From an uncultured Alistipes sp. (GTDB lineage Bacteria; Bacteroidota; Bacteroidia; Bacteroidales; Rikenellaceae): 64,000 nucleotides of DNA. Each line of letters begins with the position of its first letter. The stretch's first letter is position 1. This document shows, piece after piece, positions 26,462 through 35,733 of this stretch. The notes under the pieces were generated by a model that was not told the DNA's origin, searched no databases, and worked only from the letters and a program-made list of their open reading frames with translations. The stretch spans positions 1-64,000 of the forward strand of contig CANQDE010000007.1 in NCBI GenBank assembly GCA_947591475.1, written 5' to 3'. A program made the position numbers and the translations under genes.

Positions 26462-26908
26462 ATGAAAAATTCGTTGAAAATCGGCGGACTGTTCGCCGTA
26501 GTAATTTTTTTCGTCGGGTGTTGCGCCTGCCATTCTTATCAGAAGCAGACGCGGAAGCCGTTGGTCGGCACCGAATGGCGTTTGATTCAGTTGGGAGGAC
26601 GGAACATCCGTTCCGAATCGGGGCAGTTCACCGTGCGGTTCGCCGAAGACGGTACCTTGTCGGGGGTCGGCGGCTGCAATCGCTTGACGGGTCGTTACGA
26701 GCTGACGGACGACCGGACGCTGAAAATCGGCCCGATCGCATCGACCCGCATGGCCTGTCCCACCGATGAGGATACCGAAGCGGCTCTGTGCAAAACGCTG
26801 GAAGCGACCGACCATTACGATATGGACGGCCCTATGTTGCTGTTGCTCTCGAATGGCGAGCTGCGGGCTGTCTTTCAGGCGAATACGGCGGCAGGTGCCG
26901 CAAAGTAA
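26462..26908 (+). CDS. META/HslJ-domain lipoprotein
   Basis: A 148-residue protein with an N-terminal hydrophobic signal ending in Cys residues (VIFFVGCCAC; probable lipobox) and a META domain: LVGTEWRLIQLGGR, FTVRFAEDGTLSGVGGCNRLTGRYEL, IASTRMACPTDEDTEAAL. META/HslJ proteins are small periplasmic or outer-membrane proteins linked to stress or heat-shock phenotypes; their biochemical role is poorly known. It is divergent from ridA with 30 bp between the start codons, so they share a short promoter region. Confidence 0.88.
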   Translation: MKNSLKIGGLFAVVIFFVGCCACHSYQKQTRKPLVGTEWRLIQLGGRNIRSESGQFTVRFAEDGTLSGVGGCNRLTGRYELTDDRTLKIGPIASTRMACPTDEDTEAALCKTLEATDHYDMDGPMLLLLSNGELRAVFQANTAAGAAK

Positions 26909-26938
26909 TTTTCGGGAAACGGTTCCCGAAAAATGAGG

Positions 26939-26963
26939 AAGCCCGCGACTGTTCGCGGGCTTT
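26939..26963 (+). terminator. Terminator after the META gene
   Basis: AAGCCCGCGA and TCGCGGGCTT make a 10-bp stem with a 4-nt loop and a short T/C tail, 30 bp after the stop codon. Confidence 0.7.
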
Positions 26964-26981
26964 CTCGTTCGAATATTCGAG

Positions 26982-27035
26982 GGCGATTATATACAAATTT
27001 ACACCGACGGTAAACCAAAACCGTAAGACCTTGCG
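26982..27035 (+). repeat. 54-bp dispersed repeat, copy 1
   Basis: Matches 63947-64000 at 47 of 54 positions by eye. It is followed by a GC-rich hairpin (CCCCCGCC/GGCGGGGG at about 27050-27070). Both copies lie in intergenic DNA at gene 3' ends. Confidence 0.7.
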
Positions 27036-27191
27036 GGTTTCGACCGAAGCCCCCGCCAAGGCGGGGGTTTGGGGGTGGGTCAAATCTGCAAACGCGGCTT
27101 TGCCGCGATCGGCGCGACCGTCGGAGATGTGAATACATTCGCCAACTTGATTCGGTGTAAAATGGAATATAGTTACTTATCCGAATCGCGG

Positions 27192-28190
27192 TTACTCCAA
27201 ATGCGGATTGAGCTTTTTCCACTCGGCGACGGGCGGAATGACCCCCATCGCAATCACCTCGTCGCGCAAGGTGCAAAGGTGCTTGTAGCTCTCCGTCAGC
27301 AGGGCATGTTCTTCGGCCGTACCGTGCACGTCTTTGTAGTGAACGCCGTCGGCGGTGATTTCGCTCTCCATGGCCATCAAAATGTGCTGGTATTCGTCGT
27401 TGTGGATGAACACGCCGGCCGGATAGGTGAACGGTTTGCCGCCCATGGCCGCCGCAATCATGCAAATCGACAGATAAGCAGGGCTTTGGAACGACGAACG
27501 GCCGCGCAGGTCGATGATGTGTTTGCCGCCTTGGACGACCCGCTGTTGCAGGGCATGCCAATCTTCGACCGGCATCTTCGTGCCGATCAGCTCCGAAAGC
27601 GGACGTCCGGCGACGAGCGTCGTCGAAGCGAATACGGCCATCTGTTCGCCATGACCGCCGTAGGTGCGGCAGTTGGTGATTTCATCGGCCGAAATGCGGA
27701 AGTATTTGGCTAATTCCGAGCGCAGCCGCGTGGAATCCAGCGCGGCAAGGGTCGAAATGCGCGACGGTTCGATACCGGCATGGATCAACGTTACGAGGCC
27801 CGTGATGTCCGCCGGATTGAAGATCACGACGACGTGTTTCACGTCGGGGCAGTAGGTGCGGATGTTCTCGCCCAACTCCTTTGCAATCTGCGTATTGCCC
27901 TTCAAAAGGTCTTCGCGGGTCATACCGGCCTTGCGGGCGGCACCGCCCGACGATACGACGTAGGCGGCTCCGGTCAGCGCCTCTCGGATGTCGGTCGTCC
28001 ACGTAATGTTCACCTGCTCGAATGCGCAGTGGCGCAACTCTTCGGCCACGCCTTCCAAGGCCGGCTCGAAGGGGTCGTACAGACAGATGTTCGGCGTCAG
28101 CCGCATCATGGCGGCGGTTTGGGCCATGTTCGAACCGATCATGCCGGCCGCGCCGACGATGGTCAGTTTTTCGTTCGTCAAAAATTCCAT
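27192..28190 (-). CDS. mdh: Malate dehydrogenase (lactate/malate dehydrogenase family)
   Basis: A 332-residue protein with the NAD motif GAAGMIGSNMAQ, the active-site region IFNPADITGLV, TLAALDSTRLRSEL and the catalytic His in TYGGHGEQM. It catalyses malate/oxaloacetate interconversion in the TCA branch and pairs functionally with the fumarase encoded 3.5 kb upstream. The start at 28190 (MEFLTNEKL) is chosen because upstream residues are unlike the family and reach into recR. It is the last gene of a minus-strand run batD-batE-recR-mdh, with a 31-bp gap after recR. Confidence 0.88.
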   Translation of the reverse strand: MEFLTNEKLTIVGAAGMIGSNMAQTAAMMRLTPNICLYDPFEPALEGVAEELRHCAFEQVNITWTTDIREALTGAAYVVSSGGAARKAGMTREDLLKGNTQIAKELGENIRTYCPDVKHVVVIFNPADITGLVTLIHAGIEPSRISTLAALDSTRLRSELAKYFRISADEITNCRTYGGHGEQMAVFASTTLVAGRPLSELIGTKMPVEDWHALQQRVVQGGKHIIDLRGRSSFQSPAYLSICMIAAAMGGKPFTYPAGVFIHNDEYQHILMAMESEITADGVHYKDVHGTAEEHALLTESYKHLCTLRDEVIAMGVIPPVAEWKKLNPHLE

Positions 28191-28221
28191 ACTCTTTTTC
28201 CTATTTTGTTTGTTTCCTTCA

Positions 28222-28818
28222 CTATTCGATTTCCCGTCGGTTGCGCAGCGCATGGGTGATGGTCAGTTCGTCCACGTACTCCAATTCGTCGCCGAAGCCG
28301 ATGCCCCGCGCGATGGAGGTGATTTTCAGCCCTTCGAACGGACGCAGCCGGTTCATCAAATAAAAGAGCGTCGTTTCGCCCTCGACCGAGGTCGAGATGG
28401 CCAGGATCACCTCTTTCACGCCGCCGCGGGCGATGCGTTCGGTCAGCAGATCGATCTTCAAGTCCGACGGCGAGATGCCCTGCATCGGCGAGATGACGCC
28501 GCCCAATACGTGGTACAAACCCTTGTATTGGTGCGTGTTCTCGATCGACAGCACGTCGGCGACCTGTTCCACCACGCAGATGGTCGAGCGGTCGCGTTCG
28601 GGATCGGCGCAGATGGGGCAAATCTCCTCGTCCGACAGATTGTTGCACACCGAGCAGTATTTCACCTCCTGTCGGAAGCGGTCGATGCTGCGGGTCATGT
28701 CGGCAACCGATTCCGGTTCCATCCGCAACAGATGGATCGCCAATCGCAGCGCCGTGCGGCGACCGATGCCCGGCAGTTTCGAAAGTTCGCCGACGACCTC
28801 TTGTAACAGCTTCGACAT
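28222..28818 (-). CDS. recR: Recombination mediator RecR
   Basis: 198 residues, the standard RecR size. Helix-hairpin-helix LSKLPGIGRRTALRLAIHLL at the N-terminus; a Cys4 zinc finger (CSVC...CPIC); a Toprim domain with ICVVEQVADVLSIE; Walker-like end VTELT-type residues in LEYVDELTITHAL. It acts with RecF/RecO to load RecA at gaps. The ATG overlaps the batE stop by one base, showing translational coupling. Confidence 0.96.
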   Translation of the reverse strand: MSKLLQEVVGELSKLPGIGRRTALRLAIHLLRMEPESVADMTRSIDRFRQEVKYCSVCNNLSDEEICPICADPERDRSTICVVEQVADVLSIENTHQYKGLYHVLGGVISPMQGISPSDLKIDLLTERIARGGVKEVILAISTSVEGETTLFYLMNRLRPFEGLKITSIARGIGFGDELEYVDELTITHALRNRREIE

Positions 28819-29702
28819 CAGATCGTTTCAATCTTCGAACGTTCGACCCAGCCCTTCTTGCCGTCGGCAATCGTTACCTCGCACCACGAATCGAGCCGGT
28901 CGGTGATGCGCACCGACGTACCTTCATGCAGGACGAAGAGGTCGGTCGCCGAACGATCCGGCGCGCTTTTCACCGATGCCGACGACGACATCACGACTGC
29001 TTCCGAGCGGTCGAGCATGCTGCGCCGTTCGCCTGCGGCGAAGCAGGTCGTTACGATGAAGATCGTCAGCGCGGCGAGCGCGCCGTAAAATCCGGTTTTG
29101 CGCAACGAGAGCCGTTGGGTCAGCAGATAGAGCAGAATCAAGCCCAATCCGCAAGCTAATGAGACCAACGACAGGATGCTCCAGACCGTGCAGTTCATCG
29201 TCTGCCGGATGGCGCGGAACCAGCTTGTCAGGAAAAATTCGGGCACCTGTTCGATGTTGTCTTTCGTGCGGGCTTCGGCAACGCTCAGATTGTAGCGGGC
29301 ATCGACGCTGCCCGGGTCGATCCGCAAGGCTCTCCGATAAAAGAGGATCGCGCGACCCAACTGTTCCTCTTTGAAATAGGCGTTCGCGAGGTTGTAGTAG
29401 AGCTTCGCCGAGCTAAATCCGCGGGCGACCAACTGTTCGTAGGCCTCCACCGCTTCGTGGTAATTTCCGTTGATGTAAGCCGTGCTCGCTGCGTCCCACA
29501 GCCGTTCGGGTGTCTCGGACACGAGATTCGGCCGGATTTCCTCCGTCGCCGTTTCCGCCTGTTCATCCGAAAGCAGGGCCGCAGGCTGTTCCGTTGCGGT
29601 CGATGCTTCAGCGGCGCGTTGCTCTTGGGCCGAGGCCGTTGCGGTTGCGCCGAGGAGCATCCCTCCCAACAGCAGCAGGCCGGTTATGATCGTTCTCTTC
29701 AT
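28818..29702 (-). CDS. batE: BatE-like TPR protein with SH3b domain
   Basis: A 294-residue membrane protein. Signal peptide MKRTIITGLLLLGGMLLGATATASAQ; tetratricopeptide repeats at about 70-150 (AASTAYINGNYHEAVEAYEQLVARG; KLYYNLANAYFKEEQLGRAILFYRRALRIDP); two transmembrane helices at about 180-240; C-terminal bacterial SH3 domain (LHEGTSVRITDRLDSWCEVTIADGKKGWVERSKIE). This is the BatE arrangement of the Bacteroides aerotolerance operon. batD lies 5 bp upstream, but batA/batB/batC are not in the neighbourhood. Confidence 0.82.
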   Translation of the reverse strand: MKRTIITGLLLLGGMLLGATATASAQEQRAAEASTATEQPAALLSDEQAETATEEIRPNLVSETPERLWDAASTAYINGNYHEAVEAYEQLVARGFSSAKLYYNLANAYFKEEQLGRAILFYRRALRIDPGSVDARYNLSVAEARTKDNIEQVPEFFLTSWFRAIRQTMNCTVWSILSLVSLACGLGLILLYLLTQRLSLRKTGFYGALAALTIFIVTTCFAAGERRSMLDRSEAVVMSSSASVKSAPDRSATDLFVLHEGTSVRITDRLDSWCEVTIADGKKGWVERSKIETI

Positions 29703-29707
29703 GATTC

Positions 29708-31591
29708 CTAATGTTTTATCGCCGATTCGATCCGTGAAATGAAGTCCACCCCTTCGGCATAGACATCGCTCATCTGCGACGACGCTACGGGCGAATACTG
29801 CGCCTCGTCGCACAGCGTTACGATCGCCGTGAAACGCTGCGACTGTTCCGCCGGAACGCCGCGCTTGTGCAGCTCCTCGCGGACGTTTTCCTTGGTCAGA
29901 TTGGCTACCGGTATGTTGAACTTGTCGCTCATGTAGCCCCACAGCGCACGGAGCATCTCCTCGTAGAAGGCATGGCGGTTTTGTTCCTCCATGTAGTGCT
30001 TGGCCGCACGGAACCGTTGCACGGCGACTTTGTTGGCCCGTTTGCCGCGCACGAGCGCCACGTTCTGCCGCTCGCGGATGCGGTGGCGCAGGGTGAGGTA
30101 CGTTCCGCCGAATGCGAGCACGATCGCCGTCAGCAGCAGCCAGTAAGCCGTGCCGAAAAGGAAGGGCTTGCGGTCGATTCGCAGTTGCGGATTCCCGAGC
30201 TTGATGAACCGAATGTCCTGCCCCAACAGTCGGACGTCTTCTTTCGACATCCCGCGCCCCTGCACGACGGGGGCGCCGTTGTTGCCCGACGCATCGGGCG
30301 TAACGTCGAGGGTCAGCGGCTTGGTTCGCAGGGTGGTGTATTGCATCCGTTCGGGGTCGAAGTAGGTAAATTCCACCGGTTCGATTTCGTACGTCCCTTC
30401 GGCTCGCGCGATGAAGGGGTATTCGAACTGCCGGTAGCCAGAAATGCCGGACGTCGAGGCGTTGATCGATTCGGTAGTTTTGACGTTGTACTGCTCGAAC
30501 GAGGTCGGAAGCGTCAGCTTCGGCGCTTGGACGAAGGTCAGATTGCCCGAACCGGCGATTTTCACCGTGTAGGTCGACGCTGAGTTGGCCGCGATTCGGT
30601 CGGGCGGCAGCGTGGCATCCAAACTGAACCGTCCGACGGCTCCGTTGAAGCTGGCCGGAGCTCCCGCGGGTAACGGCTTGACAGCGACGGTTACCCGCTG
30701 GCTCTGCACCTTGCGCGGAACGTTATAAACTTCGTGTCCGCCGCCGAAAAACGGGTCGATGTTGCGGCTTTGGACCACGACCTGCGCTACGGCGGTCAGT
30801 TCGGCCGGGTCGATGGTCAGCGTGCCTGACTGTTGCGGGTAGAGCAGAAATTCGCGCGCGACGAGCGTTTCGTAGACTTTGCCGTTGTAGGTTTCGCGGC
30901 GGCGCGGAGTGTTGTCCGTGTCGAGTTCTTGAGCCCAGAATCCGTTGAACGACGGGAACTTCACGCCGTCGTAACCCACGACGTTGACCCGTTCGTAGAG
31001 TTTGAAGGTTACGCGCAGCGGCTCACCCTTGAAGACCGACGTGCGCGATACGATGGCGCGTAACAGAATATCGTCGCTGGCGACTTGTCGCTGGGCATTG
31101 TTCGATGCTTCGTTCTCCTGCGTCCGGTCGGCATCGCGGCCTCCCGAGCCTCCCCCTTGCGAACCGGTCTCCTGTACCACTTCGATAGGGAGCGGCTGGG
31201 TGCGGTAGGTCGTGCCGTCCGCCGCAATCTGCGCCGAGCCGATGGTGAAGTTGCCCGCCTGCTGCGCCAGCAGGACGTAGGTGAGGTTGTAGCTGTACGT
31301 CTTGGTCATCGAGCCGTTGATGATGGAGATCGACGAGCCTTTGGAAACGGACGGCCCTGCCAGCACGTCGAACCCCTCGAACGAGGGGGCCACGAATGTA
31401 TCTTTGTCTGGTTCTGCATTGAGCGAGAACTCCACGCGGAACGCCTCGCCGACGGCGACCGTCAGCGGCGACGAAGCCTCGAACGTAACCTTGTCGGCCG
31501 CCTCCGCGTTCAGAACGGCCCCCGCGAAAAGCAGTACGGCCGACGCTTTGGAAAACAGCGCTTTGGCAAATTTCGCAACGAAAAATTTCAT
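29708..31591 (-). CDS. batD: BatD-like oxygen-tolerance protein
   Basis: A 627-residue exported protein: signal peptide (about 1-32), several beta-sandwich repeats (DKVTFEASSPLTVAVGEAFRVEFSL; DILLRAIVSRTSVFKGEPLRVTFKLY; FSLDATLPPDRIAANSASTYTVKIAG), a transmembrane helix near residue 490 (YWLLLTAIVLAFGGTYLTL) and a cytoplasmic helical tail. This is the BatD family (protein BatD / oxygen tolerance). It forms a two-gene Bat unit with batE. The upstream neighbour is fumarase, not batC, so the operon is split compared with Bacteroides. Confidence 0.87.
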   Translation of the reverse strand: MKFFVAKFAKALFSKASAVLLFAGAVLNAEAADKVTFEASSPLTVAVGEAFRVEFSLNAEPDKDTFVAPSFEGFDVLAGPSVSKGSSISIINGSMTKTYSYNLTYVLLAQQAGNFTIGSAQIAADGTTYRTQPLPIEVVQETGSQGGGSGGRDADRTQENEASNNAQRQVASDDILLRAIVSRTSVFKGEPLRVTFKLYERVNVVGYDGVKFPSFNGFWAQELDTDNTPRRRETYNGKVYETLVAREFLLYPQQSGTLTIDPAELTAVAQVVVQSRNIDPFFGGGHEVYNVPRKVQSQRVTVAVKPLPAGAPASFNGAVGRFSLDATLPPDRIAANSASTYTVKIAGSGNLTFVQAPKLTLPTSFEQYNVKTTESINASTSGISGYRQFEYPFIARAEGTYEIEPVEFTYFDPERMQYTTLRTKPLTLDVTPDASGNNGAPVVQGRGMSKEDVRLLGQDIRFIKLGNPQLRIDRKPFLFGTAYWLLLTAIVLAFGGTYLTLRHRIRERQNVALVRGKRANKVAVQRFRAAKHYMEEQNRHAFYEEMLRALWGYMSDKFNIPVANLTKENVREELHKRGVPAEQSQRFTAIVTLCDEAQYSPVASSQMSDVYAEGVDFISRIESAIKH

Positions 31592-31739
31592 AACATTACA
31601 TCTTACACACCCTTTCGGTGCCGGTCGGCGGAATCGGCTTCCGCATCGGCCGACGAAAAATCCGGCGCGACCGGCAAAAGTTCCGGCACCTGCACCGATG
31701 TGCCGGAACCCTCACGCGTATAACGGCTTCGCCTGTCGT

Positions 31740-33353
31740 TTAGTGTTTGAAGTCGGCGAAAAAGTCATTGCCTTTGTCATCGACGATGATGAAGGCGGGG
31801 AAATCCTCGACATAAATTTTGCGCACGGCCTCCATGCCCAACTCGGGGAAGTCGACGACCTCGACCGACTTGATCGAATTTTGGGCCAGAATGGCGGCCG
31901 GGCCGCCGATCGAACCGAGATAGAATCCGCCGTGCGCCTTGCAGGCGTCCGTAACGGCCTGCGAACGGTTGCCTTTGGCCACCATCACCATCGAACCGCC
32001 GTGCTGTTGGAACAGATCGACGTAGGGATCCATGCGGCCGGCCGTCGTCGGGCCGAACGACCCCGAGGCCATGCCTTCGGGCGTCTTGGCCGGGCCTGCG
32101 TAGTAGATCGGGTGTTTCTTGAAGTATTCCGGCATGGGTTTCCCTTCGTCGAGCATCTGTTTGATACGGGCATGGGCGATGTCGCGTGCGACAATCAGCG
32201 TGCCACGCAGACGCAGGCGGGTTTTGATGGGATATTTTGTTAAAATGGCGCGTACCTTGTCCATGCCCTCGTCCAAGTCGATGTCCACGGCGGGCGACAT
32301 GGCCGGTGCTTCCTTCGGCAGGAAGCGGGCCGGATTTTTCTCCAACTCTTCGAGGAAGATGCCCTCCGGTGTAATTTTTGCGCGGATGTTGCGGTCTGCG
32401 GAGCAGCTTACACCGATTGCTACGGGGCACGATGCCGCATGACGCGGAGCACGGATTACGCGCACGTCGTGCACGAACGCCTTGCCGCCGAACTGGGCGC
32501 CGATGCCGCTCTCGCGACAGATTTTCAGCACTTTCTCCTCCCATTCGAGGTCGCGGAAGCAGCGTCCGCCCTCGTTGCCCGAGGTGGGCAGCTCGTCGAG
32601 ATAGCCGGCCGACGCCTTCTTCACGGTCGAAAGACACATTTCGGCCGACGTGCCGCCGATGCAAATGGCCAAGTGGTAGGGCGGGCAGGCCGAAGTGCCG
32701 AGGTCCTTGATGTGTTCGGCGATGAACGCCGTCAGCGACTTTTCGTTGAGCAGCGCCTTCGTCTGTTGGTAGAGGAAGGTCTTGTTGGCCGAGCCGCCGC
32801 CCTTCGTAATGAACAAAAATTCGTACTCCATGCCGGGTTTGCCGCCGTAGATGTCGATCTGCGCGGGCAGGTTGGTAGCCGAATTTTTCTCGTCGGTCAT
32901 CGTGAACGGCACGACCTGCGAATAGCGCAGGTTGCGTTCTTTGTAAGTCTCGTAGACACCGCGGGCGATGTGTTCGGCATCGTCGACGCCGGTATAGACG
33001 TCTTCGCCCTTGTGGGCGATGCAGATGGCCGTGCCGGTGTCCTGACAGGTCGGCAGCTTGCCTTCGGCCGCCACGCATTGATTCAGCAGCATGGTGTAGG
33101 CCACGAATTTGTCGTTGTCGCTGGTCTCCGCGTCGTCGAGAATGGCGCGCAGCTTCTGCAAATGGCTGGCCCGCAGATAGAACGACACGTCGTTGTAAGC
33201 GGCCCGCGAGAGCAGTTCGAGCCCCTCGGGAGCGATTTCGAGCACGTTGCGTCCGTCGCATTTGACGACTTTCACATAATCTTTCGTCAGCAGGCGATAC
33301 TTCGTCTTGTCCTCCCCGACGGGGTAGGGTTCTTGATAGATGAATTCCGGCAT
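31740..33353 (-). CDS. Class I (iron-sulfur) fumarate hydratase
   Basis: A 537-residue FumA/FumB-type enzyme, oxygen-sensitive and [4Fe-4S]-dependent. The three cluster cysteines are visible: [22 protein letters not shown] and GVSCSADRN. The C-terminal beta domain shows [13 protein letters not shown] and KGNRSQAV. It hydrates fumarate to malate in the reductive branch that leads to succinate in anaerobic Bacteroidales. The start [13 protein letters not shown] follows a leader and promoter that are duplicated upstream of the next gene (33375-33482 and 34353-34450). Confidence 0.93.
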   Translation of the reverse strand: MPEFIYQEPYPVGEDKTKYRLLTKDYVKVVKCDGRNVLEIAPEGLELLSRAAYNDVSFYLRASHLQKLRAILDDAETSDNDKFVAYTMLLNQCVAAEGKLPTCQDTGTAICIAHKGEDVYTGVDDAEHIARGVYETYKERNLRYSQVVPFTMTDEKNSATNLPAQIDIYGGKPGMEYEFLFITKGGGSANKTFLYQQTKALLNEKSLTAFIAEHIKDLGTSACPPYHLAICIGGTSAEMCLSTVKKASAGYLDELPTSGNEGGRCFRDLEWEEKVLKICRESGIGAQFGGKAFVHDVRVIRAPRHAASCPVAIGVSCSADRNIRAKITPEGIFLEELEKNPARFLPKEAPAMSPAVDIDLDEGMDKVRAILTKYPIKTRLRLRGTLIVARDIAHARIKQMLDEGKPMPEYFKKHPIYYAGPAKTPEGMASGSFGPTTAGRMDPYVDLFQQHGGSMVMVAKGNRSQAVTDACKAHGGFYLGSIGGPAAILAQNSIKSVEVVDFPELGMEAVRKIYVEDFPAFIIVDDKGNDFFADFKH

Positions 33354-33374
33354 ATTTTTATTCGTATTTCGTTA

Positions 33375-33482
33375 TTTTTCGCTAATAGTCGTTCCGTTCG
33401 GTTCCGCTCGGTCGGTTTTCGCTTCCGCTGTGGCGGTTCGCTTCCCGTTTCGGGGCAAAAATACAAAAAACAATCCGTAAAA
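33375..33482 (-). repeat. Promoter/leader repeat, copy upstream of fumarase
   Basis: A 108-bp block nearly identical to 34353-34450 except for a 10-bp insertion and a few substitutions. It carries a minus-strand TATTTTTG box (33463-33456) as the putative -7 element, with TTGC about 20 nt further up. It ends 21 bp before the fumarase ATG. Confidence 0.85.
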
Positions 33483-33599
33483 CGCAACGATTTCCGGTTG
33501 ATTTGTTATTTTATTAACAGCGCATCTCCGCACCGTCGGCAAAACGGCATCGGGGACACCCCGCAGAGGCATCCCCGATACGCAAAACTCCGATTTTGT

Positions 33600-34331
33600 T
33601 TATTTCGTTTCTAATTCCTGTTTGATGAAGAGGGCGACGGCGCCGAGTTCGTCATTACTGATAGCCTGCGATGGATGCGGAATGCCGATGACCTTGCTGT
33701 CTCCCCACCAACCGCGTTTGATCGCTTTATCGGAAACATATTTTTCGCCGTTGAGCGGATTGAGCGTCTCGACTCGCTCGAATCCGAATTTAGCATTCAG
33801 CTGGTCGAACACTTCCGGCGAGAAGCAGACCACCAGATTGGGGCGGAAAACGGTTTGAATCGCCTGTTCCGTGAAATCCAGACATTTGTCGATAGCTTGT
33901 TTGTGTTCCGGAAGTGATTTCAGTGCTTTGATACTCTTGCTTCCGAAATAAATCGCATTCATAAATACGAAATTGCCGTCTTCCATCGGTCTGGTGCAGT
34001 TCGCCCATTTCATCATACCGTAGAGTTTCGACCAAACCGGCCATGTCATGCGTTTTTTTCCGTCGTTTTCATAAAAACACGGATTGCCCGTATAGAAACG
34101 TTCCCGATTGGCTCCTTTTGCGGGATCCCAGCTGGATACCTCATTGGCATTATATCCGAGAAATACGACTTCGGGCGATTTATCAAGTTCCGGCCGCGAC
34201 TGCATGGCACTGCAACAACAATTCAGTTTCGGCCCTGCGTCTTCGAGAAAAGCGCATACCTCGTCGACCCAACGGTCGTATAATTCTTTTTTCGTTCCCG
34301 CAGCGGCGAGATTCAAACTGTGTTTCTCCAT
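33600..34331 (-). CDS. Uracil-DNA-glycosylase-superfamily-like protein
   Basis: A 243-residue cytoplasmic protein. VVFLGYNANEVSSWD resembles the water-activating GxNP-type motif of the SMUG/MUG branch, and VIGIPHPSQAISNDELGAV resembles the C-terminal HPS motif, with a FRPNLVVCFSPEVF strand between. The function is therefore probably DNA base excision or a non-catalytic relative, with moderate certainty. It is a single gene set between two copies of the same promoter/leader sequence, which looks like insertion together with a duplicated promoter. Its GC content is somewhat lower than its neighbours. Confidence 0.5.
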   Translation of the reverse strand: MEKHSLNLAAAGTKKELYDRWVDEVCAFLEDAGPKLNCCCSAMQSRPELDKSPEVVFLGYNANEVSSWDPAKGANRERFYTGNPCFYENDGKKRMTWPVWSKLYGMMKWANCTRPMEDGNFVFMNAIYFGSKSIKALKSLPEHKQAIDKCLDFTEQAIQTVFRPNLVVCFSPEVFDQLNAKFGFERVETLNPLNGEKYVSDKAIKRGWWGDSKVIGIPHPSQAISNDELGAVALFIKQELETK

Positions 34332-34352
34332 TTTGGTTCGATAATTTTAAGT

Positions 34353-34450
34353 TTTTTCGCTAATGGTTGTTCCGCTCGGTCGGTTTTCGCTTCCGCTGTG
34401 GCGGTTCGCTTTCCGTTTCGGGGCAAAAATACAAAAAACAATCCGTAAAA
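34353..34450 (-). repeat. Promoter/leader repeat, copy upstream of the UDG-like gene
   Basis: The 98-bp partner of 33375-33482, in the same orientation, with its minus-strand TATTTTTG box at 34431-34424. It begins 22 bp before the ATG of the UDG-like gene, the same distance as the other copy stands from the fumarase ATG. Confidence 0.85.
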
Positions 34451-34515
34451 AAACAACTATTGCCGGCTGTCTGTTATTTTTTTCACAAAAAGAACCTTCG
34501 ATCGAGAAAAATTCG

Positions 34516-34523
34516 TACATTTG
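34516..34523 (+). promoter_or_regulatory. -7 box of the aldolase gene
   Basis: TACATTTG fits TAnnTTTG; no TTTG at -33. The predicted leader is about 130 nt and contains the 23-bp motif (34545-34567) shared with 15009-15031. Confidence 0.55.
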
Positions 34524-34544
34524 TGCCGGTTTCGTGTGCAAACT

Positions 34545-34567
34545 GAACGTTTTCGATAAGCCGAGGG
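34545..34567 (+). repeat. 23-bp intergenic motif, second copy
   Basis: Exactly the same 23 bases as 15009-15031 (core TTTTCGATAAGCCGAGGG). Here the right arm of the hairpin is not conserved, so only half of the element is present. Confidence 0.6.
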
Positions 34568-34658
34568 CAGAACCCGATTGATCGGGGTACGCCGAAGCGA
34601 GAAAAATGAACGATATTTGCGTAACAAACGTTTAACAGATAAATTTCAAATTGTCATT

Positions 34659-35651
34659 ATGGTATCCTACAAAGAACTGGGGCTGGTGAATACGCGGGAG
34701 CTTTTCGCCAAGGCCGTCAAGGGCGGATATGCCATTCCTGCCTTCAACTTCAACAATATGGAGCAGATGCAGGCCATCATTCAGGCTTGCGTCGAATGCT
34801 CGTCGCCGGTGATTCTCCAAGTTTCGGCCGGTGCCCGCAAATACGCCAACCAGACGCTACTGCGTTACATGGCACAGGGCGCTGTGGAGTACGCCAAGGA
34901 ACTGGGAAAGAACATTCCTATCGTTCTGCACCTCGACCACGGCAATTCGTTCGATTTGTGCAAGAGCTGCATCGACATGGGCTTCTCGTCGGTGATGATC
35001 GACGGTTCGTCGCTGCCTTACGAGGAGAATGTCGCGCTGACCAAACAAGTCGTCGATTACGCTCATCAGTACGACGTTACGGTCGAGGGCGAGTTGGGCG
35101 TGCTGGCCGGTGTCGAAGATGAGGTGTCCGCCGAGCATTCGCACTACACCGACCCGAAAGACGTCATCGACTTCGTATCGAAAACGGGTGTCGATTCGTT
35201 GGCCATTTCGATCGGTACGTCGCACGGCGCCTACAAGTTCCGTCCGGAGCAGTGCACGCGCAACGCCGAAGGGATTCTCGTGCCGCCCGAATTGCGCTTC
35301 GACATTTTGGCCGAAATCGAAACGAAACTCCCCGGGTTCCCTATCGTGTTGCACGGTTCGTCGTCCGTTCCGCAGGAGTACGTGAAGATTATCAACAGCC
35401 ACGGCGGCGCGCTGAAAGAGGCGGTCGGCATTCCCGAAGAGCAGCTTCGCAAGGCGGCCAAGAGTGCGGTTTGCAAAATCAACATCGACTCCGACGGTCG
35501 TTTGGCCATGACGGCTGCCGTTCGTACGGTGTTCGCCGAGCAGCCCGCCGAGTTCGACCCGCGCAAATACCTCGGGCCGGCTCGCGATGAGTTGAAGAAG
35601 CTCTACATGCACAAATGCGAAAAGGTGCTCGGTTCGGCTGGCAAGGCTTGA
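34659..35651 (+). CDS. Class II fructose-bisphosphate aldolase
   Basis: A 330-residue zinc-dependent aldolase: GYAIPAFNFNNMEQMQAI at the N-terminus, the zinc His in VLHLDHGNSFDLCK, acidic residues in VEGELGVLAG, the ligands in HSHYTD and GTSHGAYKF, and the C-terminal KINIDSDGRLAMT phosphate-binding strand. It cleaves fructose-1,6-bisphosphate in glycolysis. The ATG at 34659 gives the family-standard N-terminus. Single gene, closed by a strong terminator. Confidence 0.93.
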   Translation: MVSYKELGLVNTRELFAKAVKGGYAIPAFNFNNMEQMQAIIQACVECSSPVILQVSAGARKYANQTLLRYMAQGAVEYAKELGKNIPIVLHLDHGNSFDLCKSCIDMGFSSVMIDGSSLPYEENVALTKQVVDYAHQYDVTVEGELGVLAGVEDEVSAEHSHYTDPKDVIDFVSKTGVDSLAISIGTSHGAYKFRPEQCTRNAEGILVPPELRFDILAEIETKLPGFPIVLHGSSSVPQEYVKIINSHGGALKEAVGIPEEQLRKAAKSAVCKINIDSDGRLAMTAAVRTVFAEQPAEFDPRKYLGPARDELKKLYMHKCEKVLGSAGKA

Positions 35652-35677
35652 TCGACGGCAGTTCGCAGATAACGAGC

Positions 35678-35718
35678 GAGGGTGTCCGAAACGAAAATCG
35701 GACGCCCTCACTTTTTTT
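35678..35718 (+). terminator. Rho-independent terminator after the aldolase gene
   Basis: GAGGGTGTCCGA and TCGGACGCCCTC pair over 12 positions with one G-T wobble across an 8-nt loop; CAC then seven T residues follow. Confidence 0.9.
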
Positions 35719-35733
35719 AAGGCAGTTCTTCGC

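Noticed and set aside
26431..26815. N-terminal extension of the RidA frame
   Set aside because: Overlaps the META gene on the other strand and lacks RidA similarity; the ATG at 26431 gives the canonical protein.
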